Positions 1 to 7,438 of a stretch of 64,000 nucleotides of DNA are shown one piece after another. This stretch comes from Streptomyces sp. 1-11 (GTDB taxonomy: Bacteria; Actinomycetota; Actinomycetes; Streptomycetales; Streptomycetaceae). Position numbers and translations under genes: made by a program. Location of the stretch: the NCBI RefSeq assembly GCF_007176755.1, contig NZ_BJTV01000017.1, positions 108,705 through 172,704 of the forward strand. Direction: 5' to 3'. The notes below the pieces were generated by a model, which was not told the origin of the DNA, did no database searches, and worked only from the letters and a program-made list of their open reading frames with translations. How positions within the stretch are numbered: the stretch's first letter is position 1; each line of letters starts with the position of its first letter.

Positions 1-815
1 GGGCCGGGGTGCATCACGATGGCGTGCTCGGGCATCCTCGCCATGCGCTCGCCGTCGAGGCCGTAGCGCCGCGAGTACTCGCGCTCGGTGGGGAAGAAGG
101 CGGCGTTCATCCGCTCGCGCTGGACCCGGAGCATCATCACCGCGTCGGACTTCACCAGCGTGCTGTCGAGGTCGTACGACACCTCGCAGGGCCAGTTCCC
201 GACGCCGACCGGCACCAGGGTGGGCGGGGCGACCAGGGTGACCTCCGCGCCGAGGGTGTGCAGCAGGTCCACGTTGGAGCGGGCCACCCGGCTGTGCAGG
301 ACGTCGCCGACGATGGTGATCCGCTTGCCGCCGAGGTCCTGGCCCAGCCCGGCGTCCCGGCCGACCAGGCGGCGGCGCATGGTGAACGCGTCCAGCAGGG
401 CCTGGGTGGGGTGCTGGTGGGTGCCGTCGCCGGCGTTGACCACGGCGGCGTCGATCCAGCCGGAGTTGGCCAGGCGGTAGGGGGCCCCGGAGGCGCCGTG
501 CCGGATGACGACGGCGTCGACGCCCATCGCCTCCAGGGTCTGGGCGGTGTCCTTCAGCGACTCGCCCTTGGACACCGACGAGCCCTTGGCGGTGAAGTTG
601 ATGACGTCGGCGGACAGCCGCTTCTCGGCGGCCTCGAAGGAGATCCGGGTGCGGGTGGAGTCCTCGAAGAAGAGGTTGACGATCGTGCGGCCGCGCAGGG
701 TCGGCAGTTTCTTGATCGGCCGGTCGGCGACCCGGGCCATCTCCTCGGCGGTGTCGAGGATCAGGACGGCGTCGTCGCGGGTGAGGTCGGCGGCCGAGAT
801 GAGATGACGCTGCAT
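1..815 (-). CDS. pyrB: Aspartate carbamoyltransferase catalytic chain (3' end outside window)
   Basis: Makes N-carbamoyl-aspartate from carbamoyl phosphate and aspartate, the committed step of pyrimidine synthesis. The start is the ATG at 815 (MQRHLISAADLT). About 271 residues are visible of a protein usually near 320, ending in the family motif MHPGP at the window edge. The carbamoyl-phosphate loop STRTRISF is at about residues 53-60, and the HPTQ active-site motif lies in DGTHQHPTQALLDAFT. It follows pyrR by 92 nt in the same direction, as in classical pyr operons, so it is probably under the control of the PyrR leader element upstream of pyrR. The truncation is only the window boundary. 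Confidence 0.97.
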   Translation of the reverse strand, partial: MQRHLISAADLTRDDAVLILDTAEEMARVADRPIKKLPTLRGRTIVNLFFEDSTRTRISFEAAEKRLSADVINFTAKGSSVSKGESLKDTAQTLEAMGVDAVVIRHGASGAPYRLANSGWIDAAVVNAGDGTHQHPTQALLDAFTMRRRLVGRDAGLGQDLGGKRITIVGDVLHSRVARSNVDLLHTLGAEVTLVAPPTLVPVGVGNWPCEVSYDLDSTLVKSDAVMMLRVQRERMNAAFFPTEREYSRRYGLDGERMARMPEHAIVMHPG

Positions 816-907
816 CTGTCAGGCTCCGTAAGGCAGTTCATACAGGGAGATTCGGGGCGTACCGGGGTGTGCACGGGCGCGCCGGGGCGGCCGTGCGGCC
901 GGTCTCG

Positions 908-1480
908 CTACTGGTCGTCCGGCTTCACGCCGAGCAGCACGGTGTCGCGACCGTCCTCCTCGGCGAGCTGGACCTTGACCGTCTCCCGCAGCGACGTGGG
1001 GAGGTTCTTGCCGACGTAGTCGGCGCGGATGGGCAGTTCGCGGTGGCCGCGGTCGACCAGGACCGCGAGCTGCACCGCGCGGGGGCGCCCGATGTCGTTC
1101 AGGGCGTCGAGGGCGGCGCGGATGGTGCGGCCGGAGAAGAGCACGTCGTCGACGAGGACGACCAGTCTGCCGTCGATGCCGTCACCGGGGATCTCGGTGC
1201 GGGCCAGCGCACGCGGCGGGTGCATGCGCAGGTCGTCGCGGTACATGGTGATGTCCAGCGAGCCGACCGGGACCTTGCGGTCGGTGATCTGCTCCAGCTT
1301 GGCGGCGAGCCGCTGGGCGAGGAAGACTCCCCGGGTCGGAATGCCCAGGAGCACCACGTCGTCGGCGCCCTTGGCGCGCTCGACGATCTCGTGGGCGATG
1401 CGGGTCAGAACCCGCGCGATGTCGGGGCCCTCGAGCACGGGCCGGGCATCGGACGGGGACGGGTTGGCGTGCGTGTCCAT
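908..1480 (-). CDS. pyrR: PyrR, bifunctional pyrimidine operon regulator / uracil phosphoribosyltransferase
   Basis: An RNA-binding regulator that senses UMP/UTP against PRPP and has a weak uracil phosphoribosyltransferase activity. It has 190 residues, close to the family size. The PRPP-binding motif VVLVDDVLFSGRT is at residues 107-119, and the conserved segment MYRDDL is near 79-84. The ATG at 1480 is preceded by a strong ribosome site (GAGAAGGAGG, reverse complement of 1491-1500). The gene leads into pyrB. A PyrR-type RNA loop overlaps its leader (see 1499-1516), so it probably represses its own translation and that of the downstream pyr genes. Confidence 0.97.
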   Translation of the reverse strand: MDTHANPSPSDARPVLEGPDIARVLTRIAHEIVERAKGADDVVLLGIPTRGVFLAQRLAAKLEQITDRKVPVGSLDITMYRDDLRMHPPRALARTEIPGDGIDGRLVVLVDDVLFSGRTIRAALDALNDIGRPRAVQLAVLVDRGHRELPIRADYVGKNLPTSLRETVKVQLAEEDGRDTVLLGVKPDDQ

Positions 1481-1498
1481 ACGAAACGGACCTCCTTC

Positions 1499-1516
1499 TC
1501 CGCCTCACGGGACGGA
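1499..1516 (-). promoter_or_regulatory. Candidate PyrR-binding RNA loop over the pyrR ribosome-binding site
   Basis: The pyrR leader RNA reads UCCG-UCCCGUGAGG-CGGA. The loop matches the PyrR-binding consensus UCCNGNGAGGY known from Bacillus, closed by a 4-bp stem. The Shine-Dalgarno GAGAAGGAGG follows directly. No antiterminator/terminator pair is visible. This fits the translational-repression mode described for mycobacterial PyrR rather than attenuation. Confidence 0.75.
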
Positions 1517-1633
1517 CCTTAAAGGACGTCGGATTTGCGCCATCAACCGTAGCAGGTCCTCGGAGCCCCTCGATCACCCACCCGGCGCAATCGGCCGCCA
1601 CCGGAACGGAAGAGTCGGGGTGGACCATTCGGC

Positions 1634-1676
1634 TTGACGCACCAGAGTCACGCTGCGTAACCTCACAGTGAGTTAC
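1634..1676 (+). promoter_or_regulatory. bldD promoter with overlapping BldD-like inverted repeat
   Basis: A TTGACG -35 element (1634-1639) and a TAACCT -10-like element (1658-1663, 18-bp spacer) precede bldD. An imperfect inverted repeat, GTAACCTCAC-AGTGAGTTAC (1657-1676), covers the -10 and the expected start of transcription. BldD is known to bind such repeats and to repress its own promoter. The promoter elements and operator here are assigned by eye. Confidence 0.6.
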
Positions 1677-1731
1677 CAGCCGCGCGGCGGAAATCACAGC
1701 CGACCGCGTCGACACAGTGCCGGGGAGCTAT

Positions 1732-2235
1732 ATGTCCAGCGAATACGCCAAACAGCTCGGGGCCAAGCTCCGGGCCATCCGCACCCAGCAGGGCCTTTCC
1801 CTCCACGGTGTCGAGGAGAAGTCCCAGGGTCGCTGGAAGGCCGTGGTGGTCGGTTCCTACGAGCGCGGTGACCGCGCCGTGACCGTGCAGCGCCTGGCCG
1901 AGCTGGCCGATTTCTATGGTGTACCCGTGCAGGAGCTGCTGCCGGGCACCACGCCGGGCGGCGCCGCCGAGCCGCCGCCGAAGCTGGTCCTGGACCTGGA
2001 GCGGCTGGCCACCGTGCCGGCCGAGAAGGCGGGCCCGCTGCAGCGCTACGCGGCGACGATCCAGTCGCAGCGCGGCGACTACAACGGCAAGGTGCTCTCG
2101 ATCCGCCAGGACGATCTGCGCACACTCGCCGTCATCTACGACCAGTCCCCCTCGGTCCTCACCGAGCAGCTCATCGGCTGGGGCGTCCTGGACGCGGACG
2201 CGCGCCGCGCCGTGGCGACCCACGAAGAGGCCTGA
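1732..2235 (+). CDS. bldD: BldD, c-di-GMP-responsive master repressor of development
   Basis: A DNA-binding repressor that, dimerised by tetrameric c-di-GMP, holds down sporulation genes during vegetative growth. It has 167 residues. An N-terminal XRE-type helix-turn-helix spans about residues 8-72 (KLRAIRTQQGLSLHGVEEKS and onward). The C-terminal c-di-GMP domain carries the signature R114-G-D116-X8-R125-Q-D-D128. The ATG at 1732 is preferred over an in-frame GTG at 1717 because GGGGAG lies just upstream and MSSEYAKQLG is the usual N-terminus. The gene is monocistronic, divergent from pyrR, and followed by two strong hairpins. ssgB, at 56206 in this window, belongs to the reported BldD regulon. 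Confidence 0.97.
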   Translation: MSSEYAKQLGAKLRAIRTQQGLSLHGVEEKSQGRWKAVVVGSYERGDRAVTVQRLAELADFYGVPVQELLPGTTPGGAAEPPPKLVLDLERLATVPAEKAGPLQRYAATIQSQRGDYNGKVLSIRQDDLRTLAVIYDQSPSVLTEQLIGWGVLDADARRAVATHEEA

Positions 2236-2261
2236 GCCGCACGGCGCCTCAGCAGAAACGT

Positions 2262-2307
2262 GCCGCCGGGGTGGCCGGAACTCTACGGTTCCGGCCACCC
2301 CGGCGGC
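2262..2307. terminator. Intrinsic terminator downstream of bldD
   Basis: A perfect 19-bp stem (2262-2280 with 2289-2307) encloses an 8-nt loop and starts 27 bp after the bldD stop. There is no long T-run, as is common in high-GC actinobacteria. Confidence 0.8.
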
Positions 2308-2345
2308 CTTTGCCGGCCCTCTCGGAGCCTTCCGGGGAGGCCCGG

Positions 2346-2407
2346 GCACCACAACGCCACAGGGCCCGCCGCGATCGCTCGCGGCGGGCCCTGTGGCGTT
2401 GTGGTGC
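2346..2407. terminator. Bidirectional terminator between convergent bldD and nusB
   Basis: A perfect 29-bp stem (2346-2374 with 2379-2407) encloses the 4-nt loop TCGC. It lies between the end of bldD and the stop of nusB, which face each other. Such a long perfect stem can stop transcription from both sides. Confidence 0.85.
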
Positions 2408-2421
2408 TGTCGTACCGGCTG

Positions 2422-2856
2422 CTACGCCTCGTCCCGGCGCAGCGACGGCTTGAGCTCCTTCAGCCGGCCCAGGAGACCGTTGACGAACGAGGGCGACTCG
2501 TCCGTGGAGAACTCCTTCGCCAGCTGCACCATCTCGTCCAGGACGACGGCGTCCGGGGTCTCGTCCACCCAGATCAGCTCGTAGGCGCCCAGGCGCAGGA
2601 CGTTGCGGTCCACCACCGGCATCCGGTCGAGCGTCCAGCCCACCGCGTAGCTCGCGATCAGCTCGTCGATCCGCTTCGCGTGCTCGGCGTAGCCCTCGAC
2701 CAGCTGCATCGTGTACTCGCTCACCGGGGGCTGCCGGGTGTCGGACCGGGAGAGCCGGATCCAGTCCGCGAGGACCGTCAGGACGTCGGCGCCGCGCTGG
2801 TCACCCTCGAAGAGGATCTGGAAGGCGCGCTTGCGGGCCGTGTTGCGGGCAGCCAC
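2422..2856 (-). CDS. nusB: Transcription antitermination protein NusB
   Basis: An RNA-binding all-helical protein that, with NusE (ribosomal S10), binds boxA on rRNA leaders and supports processive transcription. It has 144 residues. The family start ARKRAFQILFEGDQ is at about residues 7-20, and the conserved segment VDRNVLRLGAYEL and C-terminal FVNGLLGRL are present. It is the last gene of the aro-pepQ-efp run and starts 2 nt after the efp stop, so the two are probably co-transcribed. The 29-bp hairpin at 2346-2407 ends the unit. Confidence 0.96.
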   Translation of the reverse strand: MAARNTARKRAFQILFEGDQRGADVLTVLADWIRLSRSDTRQPPVSEYTMQLVEGYAEHAKRIDELIASYAVGWTLDRMPVVDRNVLRLGAYELIWVDETPDAVVLDEMVQLAKEFSTDESPSFVNGLLGRLKELKPSLRRDEA

Positions 2857-2858
2857 GG

Positions 2859-3425
2859 TTAGCTGTTCACCCGGCCGAGGTAGTCGCTGGTGCGGGTGTC
2901 GACCTTGATCTTCTCACCGGTGGTGATGAAGAGCGGGACCTGGATCTGGTGGCCGGTCTCCAGGGTGGCGGGCTTGGTGCCGCCGGTGGAGCGGTCGCCC
3001 TGGACGCCCGGCTCGGTCTCCTGCACGACCAGCTCGACGGCGGCCGGCAGCTCGACGAAGAGCACCTCGCCCTCGTGCTGGGCGACGGTGGCCGTGAAGC
3101 CCTCGATCAGGAAGTTGGCGGCGTCGCCGACGGCCTTGCGGTCGACCATCAGCTGGTCGTAGGTCTCCATGTCCATGAAGACGAAGTACTCGCCGTCCAT
3201 GTACGAGAACTGCATGTCGCGCTTGTCGACAGTGGCCGTCTCGACCTTGACACCGGCGTTGAAGGTCTTGTCGACGACCTTGCCGGACAGCACGTTCTTG
3301 AGCTTGGTGCGCACGAAGGCCGGGCCCTTGCCGGGCTTGACGTGCTGGAACTCGACGACGGACCAGAGCTGGCCGCCTTCGAGCTTGAGCACCAGGCCGT
3401 TCTTGAGGTCGTTCGTGGAAGCCAC
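2859..3425 (-). CDS. efp: Translation elongation factor P (PGKGP-loop actinobacterial type)
   Basis: Relieves ribosomes stalled at consecutive prolines. It has 188 residues with the usual KOW-like N-terminal domain and two OB domains. The tip of the tRNA-contacting loop reads PGKGP at residues 31-35, with Lys33 at the position modified in other bacteria. The palindromic PGKGP form is described in actinobacteria as working with an unmodified lysine. The start is the GTG at 3425 (MASTNDLKNG) with an upstream AGGAG; the open frame runs further upstream, but that part has no homology to the family. It sits between the M24 protein and nusB. Confidence 0.96.
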   Translation of the reverse strand: MASTNDLKNGLVLKLEGGQLWSVVEFQHVKPGKGPAFVRTKLKNVLSGKVVDKTFNAGVKVETATVDKRDMQFSYMDGEYFVFMDMETYDQLMVDRKAVGDAANFLIEGFTATVAQHEGEVLFVELPAAVELVVQETEPGVQGDRSTGGTKPATLETGHQIQVPLFITTGEKIKVDTRTSDYLGRVNS

Positions 3426-3474
3426 GGTTGCGGAATCTCCTGGACTGACGTACGACCCCGGGGCACGCACCTGA

Positions 3475-4581
3475 CTACAGGGCGAGCAGCTCCTTGGTCG
3501 TGATGGTGAGTAGCTCGGGTCCGCCGTCCGCCTCTGGGCGTACGACGAGCGTGTCATCGATCCGGACACCGCCCCGGCCCGGGAGGTGGACCCCCGGTTC
3601 GACGGTGACCGGCACGCAAGCGTCCAGTTTACCCATGGCGGCGGGGGCGAGCTGCGGGTCCTCGTCGATTTCGAGTCCGACACCGTGTCCGGTCAGCGGT
3701 GGCAGTGCTTCCGCATAGCCCGCGGAGTCCAGCACCTGTCTGGCCGCGCGGTCCACCATACGGTAGGCGGCGCCGGGCATGAGGGACTCCCGTCCGGCCC
3801 GCTGGGCGGAGAAGACCAGGTCGTAGAGCTCGATCTGCCAGTCGGCGGGCGAGGTGCCGATGACGAACGTACGGCCGATCTCGCAGCGGTAGCCCCGGTA
3901 GGTGGCGCCCAGGCAGACGGAGAGGAAGTCGCCCTCCTCCACCCGCCGGTCGGTGGGACGGTGGCCGCGCCGGCCGGAGTTGGGCCCGGTGGCCACGGAG
4001 GTGGGGAACGCCGGCCCGTCGGCGCCGTGGTCGACCAGCCGGCGCTCCAGCTCCAGGGCCAGGTGGCGCTCGGTGCGGCCGACCAGGATGGACTCCAGCA
4101 GCTCACCGAGGGCCTGGTCGGCGATCTCGGCGCCGATGCGCAGACAGGAGATCTCCTCCTCGTCCTTGACCACCCTGAGCTGCTCCACGGCCGCGCCGAG
4201 GTCGGCCAGGCGCAGCCGCGGGGCGACGGAGGACACGGCCCGGTACCGGGCGACGGTGAGGTCGTGCTCCTCCACGGCCAGGGCGTCGGAGCCCTGTGCG
4301 TCGGCGAGGCCGGCCGCGGTGACGGCCGCGTCGCCTCCGGGCGCGGGGAGGACGTGCAGCCGCAGGCTCTCGTCCGGGCGCCCTTCGGCGGGGCGGTCGT
4401 CCGGGGGGGCGGAGCACACCAGGAGGTCCTCCTGGCCGCCGAGCAGCAGGACGGCGCCCTGGGGGGCGGCGCCCGCCAGGTAACGCACGTTGGCGGGGCG
4501 GCTGACCAGGGCGGCGGGGGCGCCGGCCGCGTTGCAGCGCTCCCTCAGGCGGGATCGGCGGGTCGCGTGCACCTCTGACAT
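3475..4581 (-). CDS. M24 (Xaa-Pro peptidase) family protein with altered metal-binding residues
   Basis: It has 368 residues, with an N-terminal creatinase-like domain (about 1-135) and a C-terminal pita-bread domain (about 140-368). It occupies the position of pepQ beside efp. Active enzymes use five metal ligands (D, D, H, E, E). Here the first is Cys223 (SVCLGATY, usually xxDxGAxY). The second is Glu234 (YRCEIGRT, usually YxSDxTRT). His299 (GHGVGLE) and Glu328 (VEPG) are kept, and the last is Asp342 (VRIDDT, usually VRIED). The usual second histidine (VHE) is Asp306. The fold is clear, but a normal dinuclear metal site is unlikely. It may be inactive, bind a different metal, or have another role. 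Confidence 0.85.
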   Translation of the reverse strand: MSEVHATRRSRLRERCNAAGAPAALVSRPANVRYLAGAAPQGAVLLLGGQEDLLVCSAPPDDRPAEGRPDESLRLHVLPAPGGDAAVTAAGLADAQGSDALAVEEHDLTVARYRAVSSVAPRLRLADLGAAVEQLRVVKDEEEISCLRIGAEIADQALGELLESILVGRTERHLALELERRLVDHGADGPAFPTSVATGPNSGRRGHRPTDRRVEEGDFLSVCLGATYRGYRCEIGRTFVIGTSPADWQIELYDLVFSAQRAGRESLMPGAAYRMVDRAARQVLDSAGYAEALPPLTGHGVGLEIDEDPQLAPAAMGKLDACVPVTVEPGVHLPGRGGVRIDDTLVVRPEADGGPELLTITTKELLAL

Positions 4582-4660
4582 GAGATGAGCGTAGGAGTTC
4601 TGGGCGGATTGTGCCGGTTGGGTGGGGCCGAGTGGGGCCCGGGGCGGGCGCTGCCGCCGG

Positions 4661-5632
4661 TCACCAGCTCGGCGGGCTCGCCATCGCCCGGGCGATGACC
4701 TCGTCCAGCACCCGGGCCGTGCCCGGGACGTCGAGCTGGGAGTTGTCGACGATCGGCAGGCCCGAGCCGTACCAGCCCGCCATGCGGCCGTGGATCCGGG
4801 CCACCTCCTCGTCGGTGAGGCGGCGGTTGCCCGAGCGCTCGGCGTTGCGCTCCAGCACGACGTCCAGGCCCGGGAGCAGGACGACCGGCAGCAGACCGGG
4901 GCCCACGTGGCGTTTCCAGCCGCCGAGGCCCACGACCGGCCGGTCCGGGAAGACCGCGTCGTCGAGGATGCAGGAGATGCCGTTGGCCAGGAAGTTCCGG
5001 GCGGCGAAGCCGCAGGTCCGGCGGGCCAGGCGGTACTGGGCCTCGGAGTGGTCGTTCCAGCCGGACTGGGGGTCGGCGAAGCCGGAGCGGACCCATTCGC
5101 GCACGTCGTCCAGGCTGATGTGGGCCGTGGGCACCCGCCGGTGGTCCGCCCAGTACTTGGCGACGCTGGTCTTGCCGGCGCCCGCCGGGCCGATCAGCAG
5201 GACGGCCAGGGTGGTGGCCGCCGGATCGGGCGCGGGAGCGGAGGCCGGCGGCGCGGCGGGCACGCCGACGAGGCCGCCGGGCGGCAGCGGCAGGTGGCCG
5301 GTGGTCTCCGGGGGCGGCGGGCCGGGGGCATGCCGCGGGGCGGGCGGCTGCGCGGGCGAGGGCGGCACCGGGCCGGACGGGGGCACGGGCGCGGAAGGCG
5401 GCAGCGGGCCCGACGGAGGCACGGGCGCGGAAGGCGGCATCGGGCCGGAGGGGGGCACGGGCCCGGACGGGGGCACCGGTCCGGCTCCGGTCGCCGGGTA
5501 GCCGGGTGGCGGCGGGGGCACGGGTGCGGGACCCTGCTGGGCTCCCGGGTGGTGCGCGGCCGACGCCCAGGCGGCGTGCGGTCCCCGCCCCTGCTGGTGG
5601 GGCGGCAGCGGCGACCCCCCTGCGTGCTGCAT
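4661..5632 (-). CDS. P-loop ATPase/kinase-like protein with Pro-rich N-terminal repeats
   Basis: It has 323 residues. The first ~135 are proline-rich, with about seven tandem copies of a PPSGPV/PPSAPV-type unit (about residues 52-92). They are followed by a P-loop NTPase domain with Walker A GPAGAGKT at 148-155. The C-terminal part (SLDDVREWV, RRLTDEEVARIHGRM) resembles AAA-type kinases acting on small substrates or RNA, but the substrate is unknown. The ATG at 5632 is chosen because GGAG lies 9 nt upstream; longer frames lack a ribosome site. It lies between the aroB terminator and the M24 gene. The Pro-rich region suggests protein-protein contact. Confidence 0.75.
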   Translation of the reverse strand: MQHAGGSPLPPHQQGRGPHAAWASAAHHPGAQQGPAPVPPPPPGYPATGAGPVPPSGPVPPSGPMPPSAPVPPSGPLPPSAPVPPSGPVPPSPAQPPAPRHAPGPPPPETTGHLPLPPGGLVGVPAAPPASAPAPDPAATTLAVLLIGPAGAGKTSVAKYWADHRRVPTAHISLDDVREWVRSGFADPQSGWNDHSEAQYRLARRTCGFAARNFLANGISCILDDAVFPDRPVVGLGGWKRHVGPGLLPVVLLPGLDVVLERNAERSGNRRLTDEEVARIHGRMAGWYGSGLPIVDNSQLDVPGTARVLDEVIARAMASPPSW

Positions 5633-5738
5633 CCGTTGCCACTCCGTCTCGTACACACATCTGGCACTGGCAGGCGGGTGCGGAGCCCGCTCTCCCCCAC
5701 ACCCTAAGGGGCGTGGGAGGGACACCCATCCGAACGGT

Positions 5739-5779
5739 ACCGCCCCCGGCCGTCGTCGGATGCAACGACCGGGGGCGGT
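5739..5779 (-). terminator. Hairpin downstream of aroB
   Basis: An 11-bp GC stem (5739-5749 with 5769-5779) lies about 50 bp past the aroB stop. It probably ends the aro transcript before the P-loop gene. Confidence 0.6.
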
Positions 5780-5831
5780 CCGAAGTGCCCGTGCCCCGGC
5801 CGGAATCGGACGGAACGGCACAGCGGGGTGG

Positions 5832-6923
5832 TTACTGGCCGACCTCTCCGTAGGCGGCGAGCAGGACGGCCGGGTCCGGGCCCTCCAGCACGGTCGGTTT
5901 GGCCAGTCCGTCGAGCACGATGAACCGCAGCAGGTCGCCGCGGGACTTCTTGTCGACCTTCATCGTCTCCAGCAGCTTGGGCCACTGGTCGTGGCGGTAG
6001 TGCAGCGGCAGGCCCACCGCTTCGAGGACGGTGCGGTGGCGGTCCGCCGTCGCGTCGTCCAACCGGCCCGCCAGGCGGCCGAGTTCGGCGGCGAAGTGCA
6101 TGCCGACCGCGACCGCGGCGCCGTGCCGCCACTTGTAGCGCTCGTTCTTCTCGATGGCGTGCCCGAGGGTGTGACCGTAGTTGAGGACCTCCCGCAGACC
6201 CGACTCCTTCAGGTCGGAGGAGACCACGTCGGCCTTCACCCGGATCGAACGCTCGATCAGCTCGGCCGTGTGCGGCCCCGCCGGGGTCCGGGCGGCCTCG
6301 GGGTCGGACTCGATGAGGTCCAGGATCACCGGGTCGGCGATGAAGCCGGCCTTGATGACCTCGGCGAGCCCGGACACGTAGTCGTTGACCGGGAGCGAGT
6401 CCAGGGCGGCGAGGTCGCAGAGCACGCCGGCCGGCGGATGGAAGGCGCCCACCAGGTTCTTGCCCTCGGCGGTGTTGATGCCGGTCTTGCCGCCGACGGC
6501 CGCGTCCACCATGGCGAGCACGGTGGTCGGGATCGCGATCCAGCGCACCCCGCGCAGCCAGGTCGCGGCCACGAACCCGGCCAGGTCCGTCGTCGCGCCG
6601 CCGCCCACGCCGACGATGACGTCGGTGCGGGTGAAGCCGGACTGGCCGAGCGCCTTCCAGCAGTAGGCGGCGACCTCGACGGTCTTGGCCTCCTCGGCGT
6701 TGGGCACCTGGATGGCGACGGCCTCGTAGCCCTGCTCGGCCAGGTCGGCGCGGAGCGCGTCACCGGTCTCGGCCAGCGCCTCCGGGTGGACCACCGCCAC
6801 CCGCTTGGCCTTCGGCCCGATCAGCCCGGCCAGCTCGCCCAGGAGCCGGCGGCCGACCAGCACCTCGTAGGACTCGGTCCCGGCGCTGCCGGCGACCTGG
6901 ATCCGGGTGACTGACTCGCTCAT
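5832..6923 (-). CDS. aroB: 3-dehydroquinate synthase
   Basis: Second step of the shikimate pathway: converts DAHP to 3-dehydroquinate using NAD and a divalent metal. It has 363 residues. The NAD-binding segment GVGGGATTDLAGFVAATW and the conserved PTTVLAMVDAAVGGKTGIN region are present, as is the metal-ligand motif NYGHTLGHAIE. The ATG at 6923 overlaps the aroK stop by 4 bp (ATGA), indicating translational coupling. The longer open frame to 7052 lies inside aroK and is not used. It is the last gene of the aroE-aroC-aroK-aroB run. Confidence 0.97.
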   Translation of the reverse strand: MSESVTRIQVAGSAGTESYEVLVGRRLLGELAGLIGPKAKRVAVVHPEALAETGDALRADLAEQGYEAVAIQVPNAEEAKTVEVAAYCWKALGQSGFTRTDVIVGVGGGATTDLAGFVAATWLRGVRWIAIPTTVLAMVDAAVGGKTGINTAEGKNLVGAFHPPAGVLCDLAALDSLPVNDYVSGLAEVIKAGFIADPVILDLIESDPEAARTPAGPHTAELIERSIRVKADVVSSDLKESGLREVLNYGHTLGHAIEKNERYKWRHGAAVAVGMHFAAELGRLAGRLDDATADRHRTVLEAVGLPLHYRHDQWPKLLETMKVDKKSRGDLLRFIVLDGLAKPTVLEGPDPAVLLAAYGEVGQ

Positions 6924-7438
6924 GCTTCCTTCAACTCCAGTGCGTCCAGCGCTGCTCGGGTGACCTCTTCGGGGGTGCGGCCGTCGGTCGCCACGACGGC
7001 CGCGGCGACCTCCTCGTACAGGTGCCGCCGGGCCTCCATCAGCTCGCGCCACTGCTTGCGCGGGTTGACCGCGAGCAGCGGGCGGGCCACGTTGAGGCCG
7101 GTGCGCCTGACGGCCTCCTCCACGTCCATGGACAGGTAGACCACCCGGTGCCCGGCGAGCAGCGCCCGGGTGTCCGGGTCCAGGACGGCTCCGCCGCCGA
7201 GCGCGAGGACGCCCTCGTGCGCGGCGACGGCCCGGCGCACCGCCTCCTTCTCGATGGCGCGGAAGGCGGGCTCGCCCTCCTCCACGAAGATGTCGGCGAT
7301 GGTCCGGCCCTCGGCGGCCACGATGTCCTCGTCGGTGTCCCGGAACCCGGTCCCGAGCCGCTCGGCGAGGAGCCGGCCCACGGTGGACTTCCCCACGCCC
7401 ATGGGTCCGACGAGTACGACGGCGGGCAACGCGCTCAC
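6920..7438 (-). CDS. aroK: Shikimate kinase
   Basis: Phosphorylates shikimate at the 3-hydroxyl with ATP. It has 172 residues. Walker A GPMGVGKST is at 11-19, the shikimate-binding DTDE is near 34-37, and the glycine-rich LALGGGAV and lid arginines (NVARPLL) are present. It overlaps aroC upstream and aroB downstream by 4 bp each, so all three are coupled. Confidence 0.97.
   Translation of the reverse strand: MSALPAVVLVGPMGVGKSTVGRLLAERLGTGFRDTDEDIVAAEGRTIADIFVEEGEPAFRAIEKEAVRRAVAAHEGVLALGGGAVLDPDTRALLAGHRVVYLSMDVEEAVRRTGLNVARPLLAVNPRKQWRELMEARRHLYEEVAAAVVATDGRTPEEVTRAALDALELKEA

Noticed and set aside
3426..3683. N-terminal extension of EF-P (longer open frame to 3683)
   Set aside because: The extension overlaps the M24 gene and has no EF-P homology. 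The GTG at 3425 gives the exact family N-terminus.
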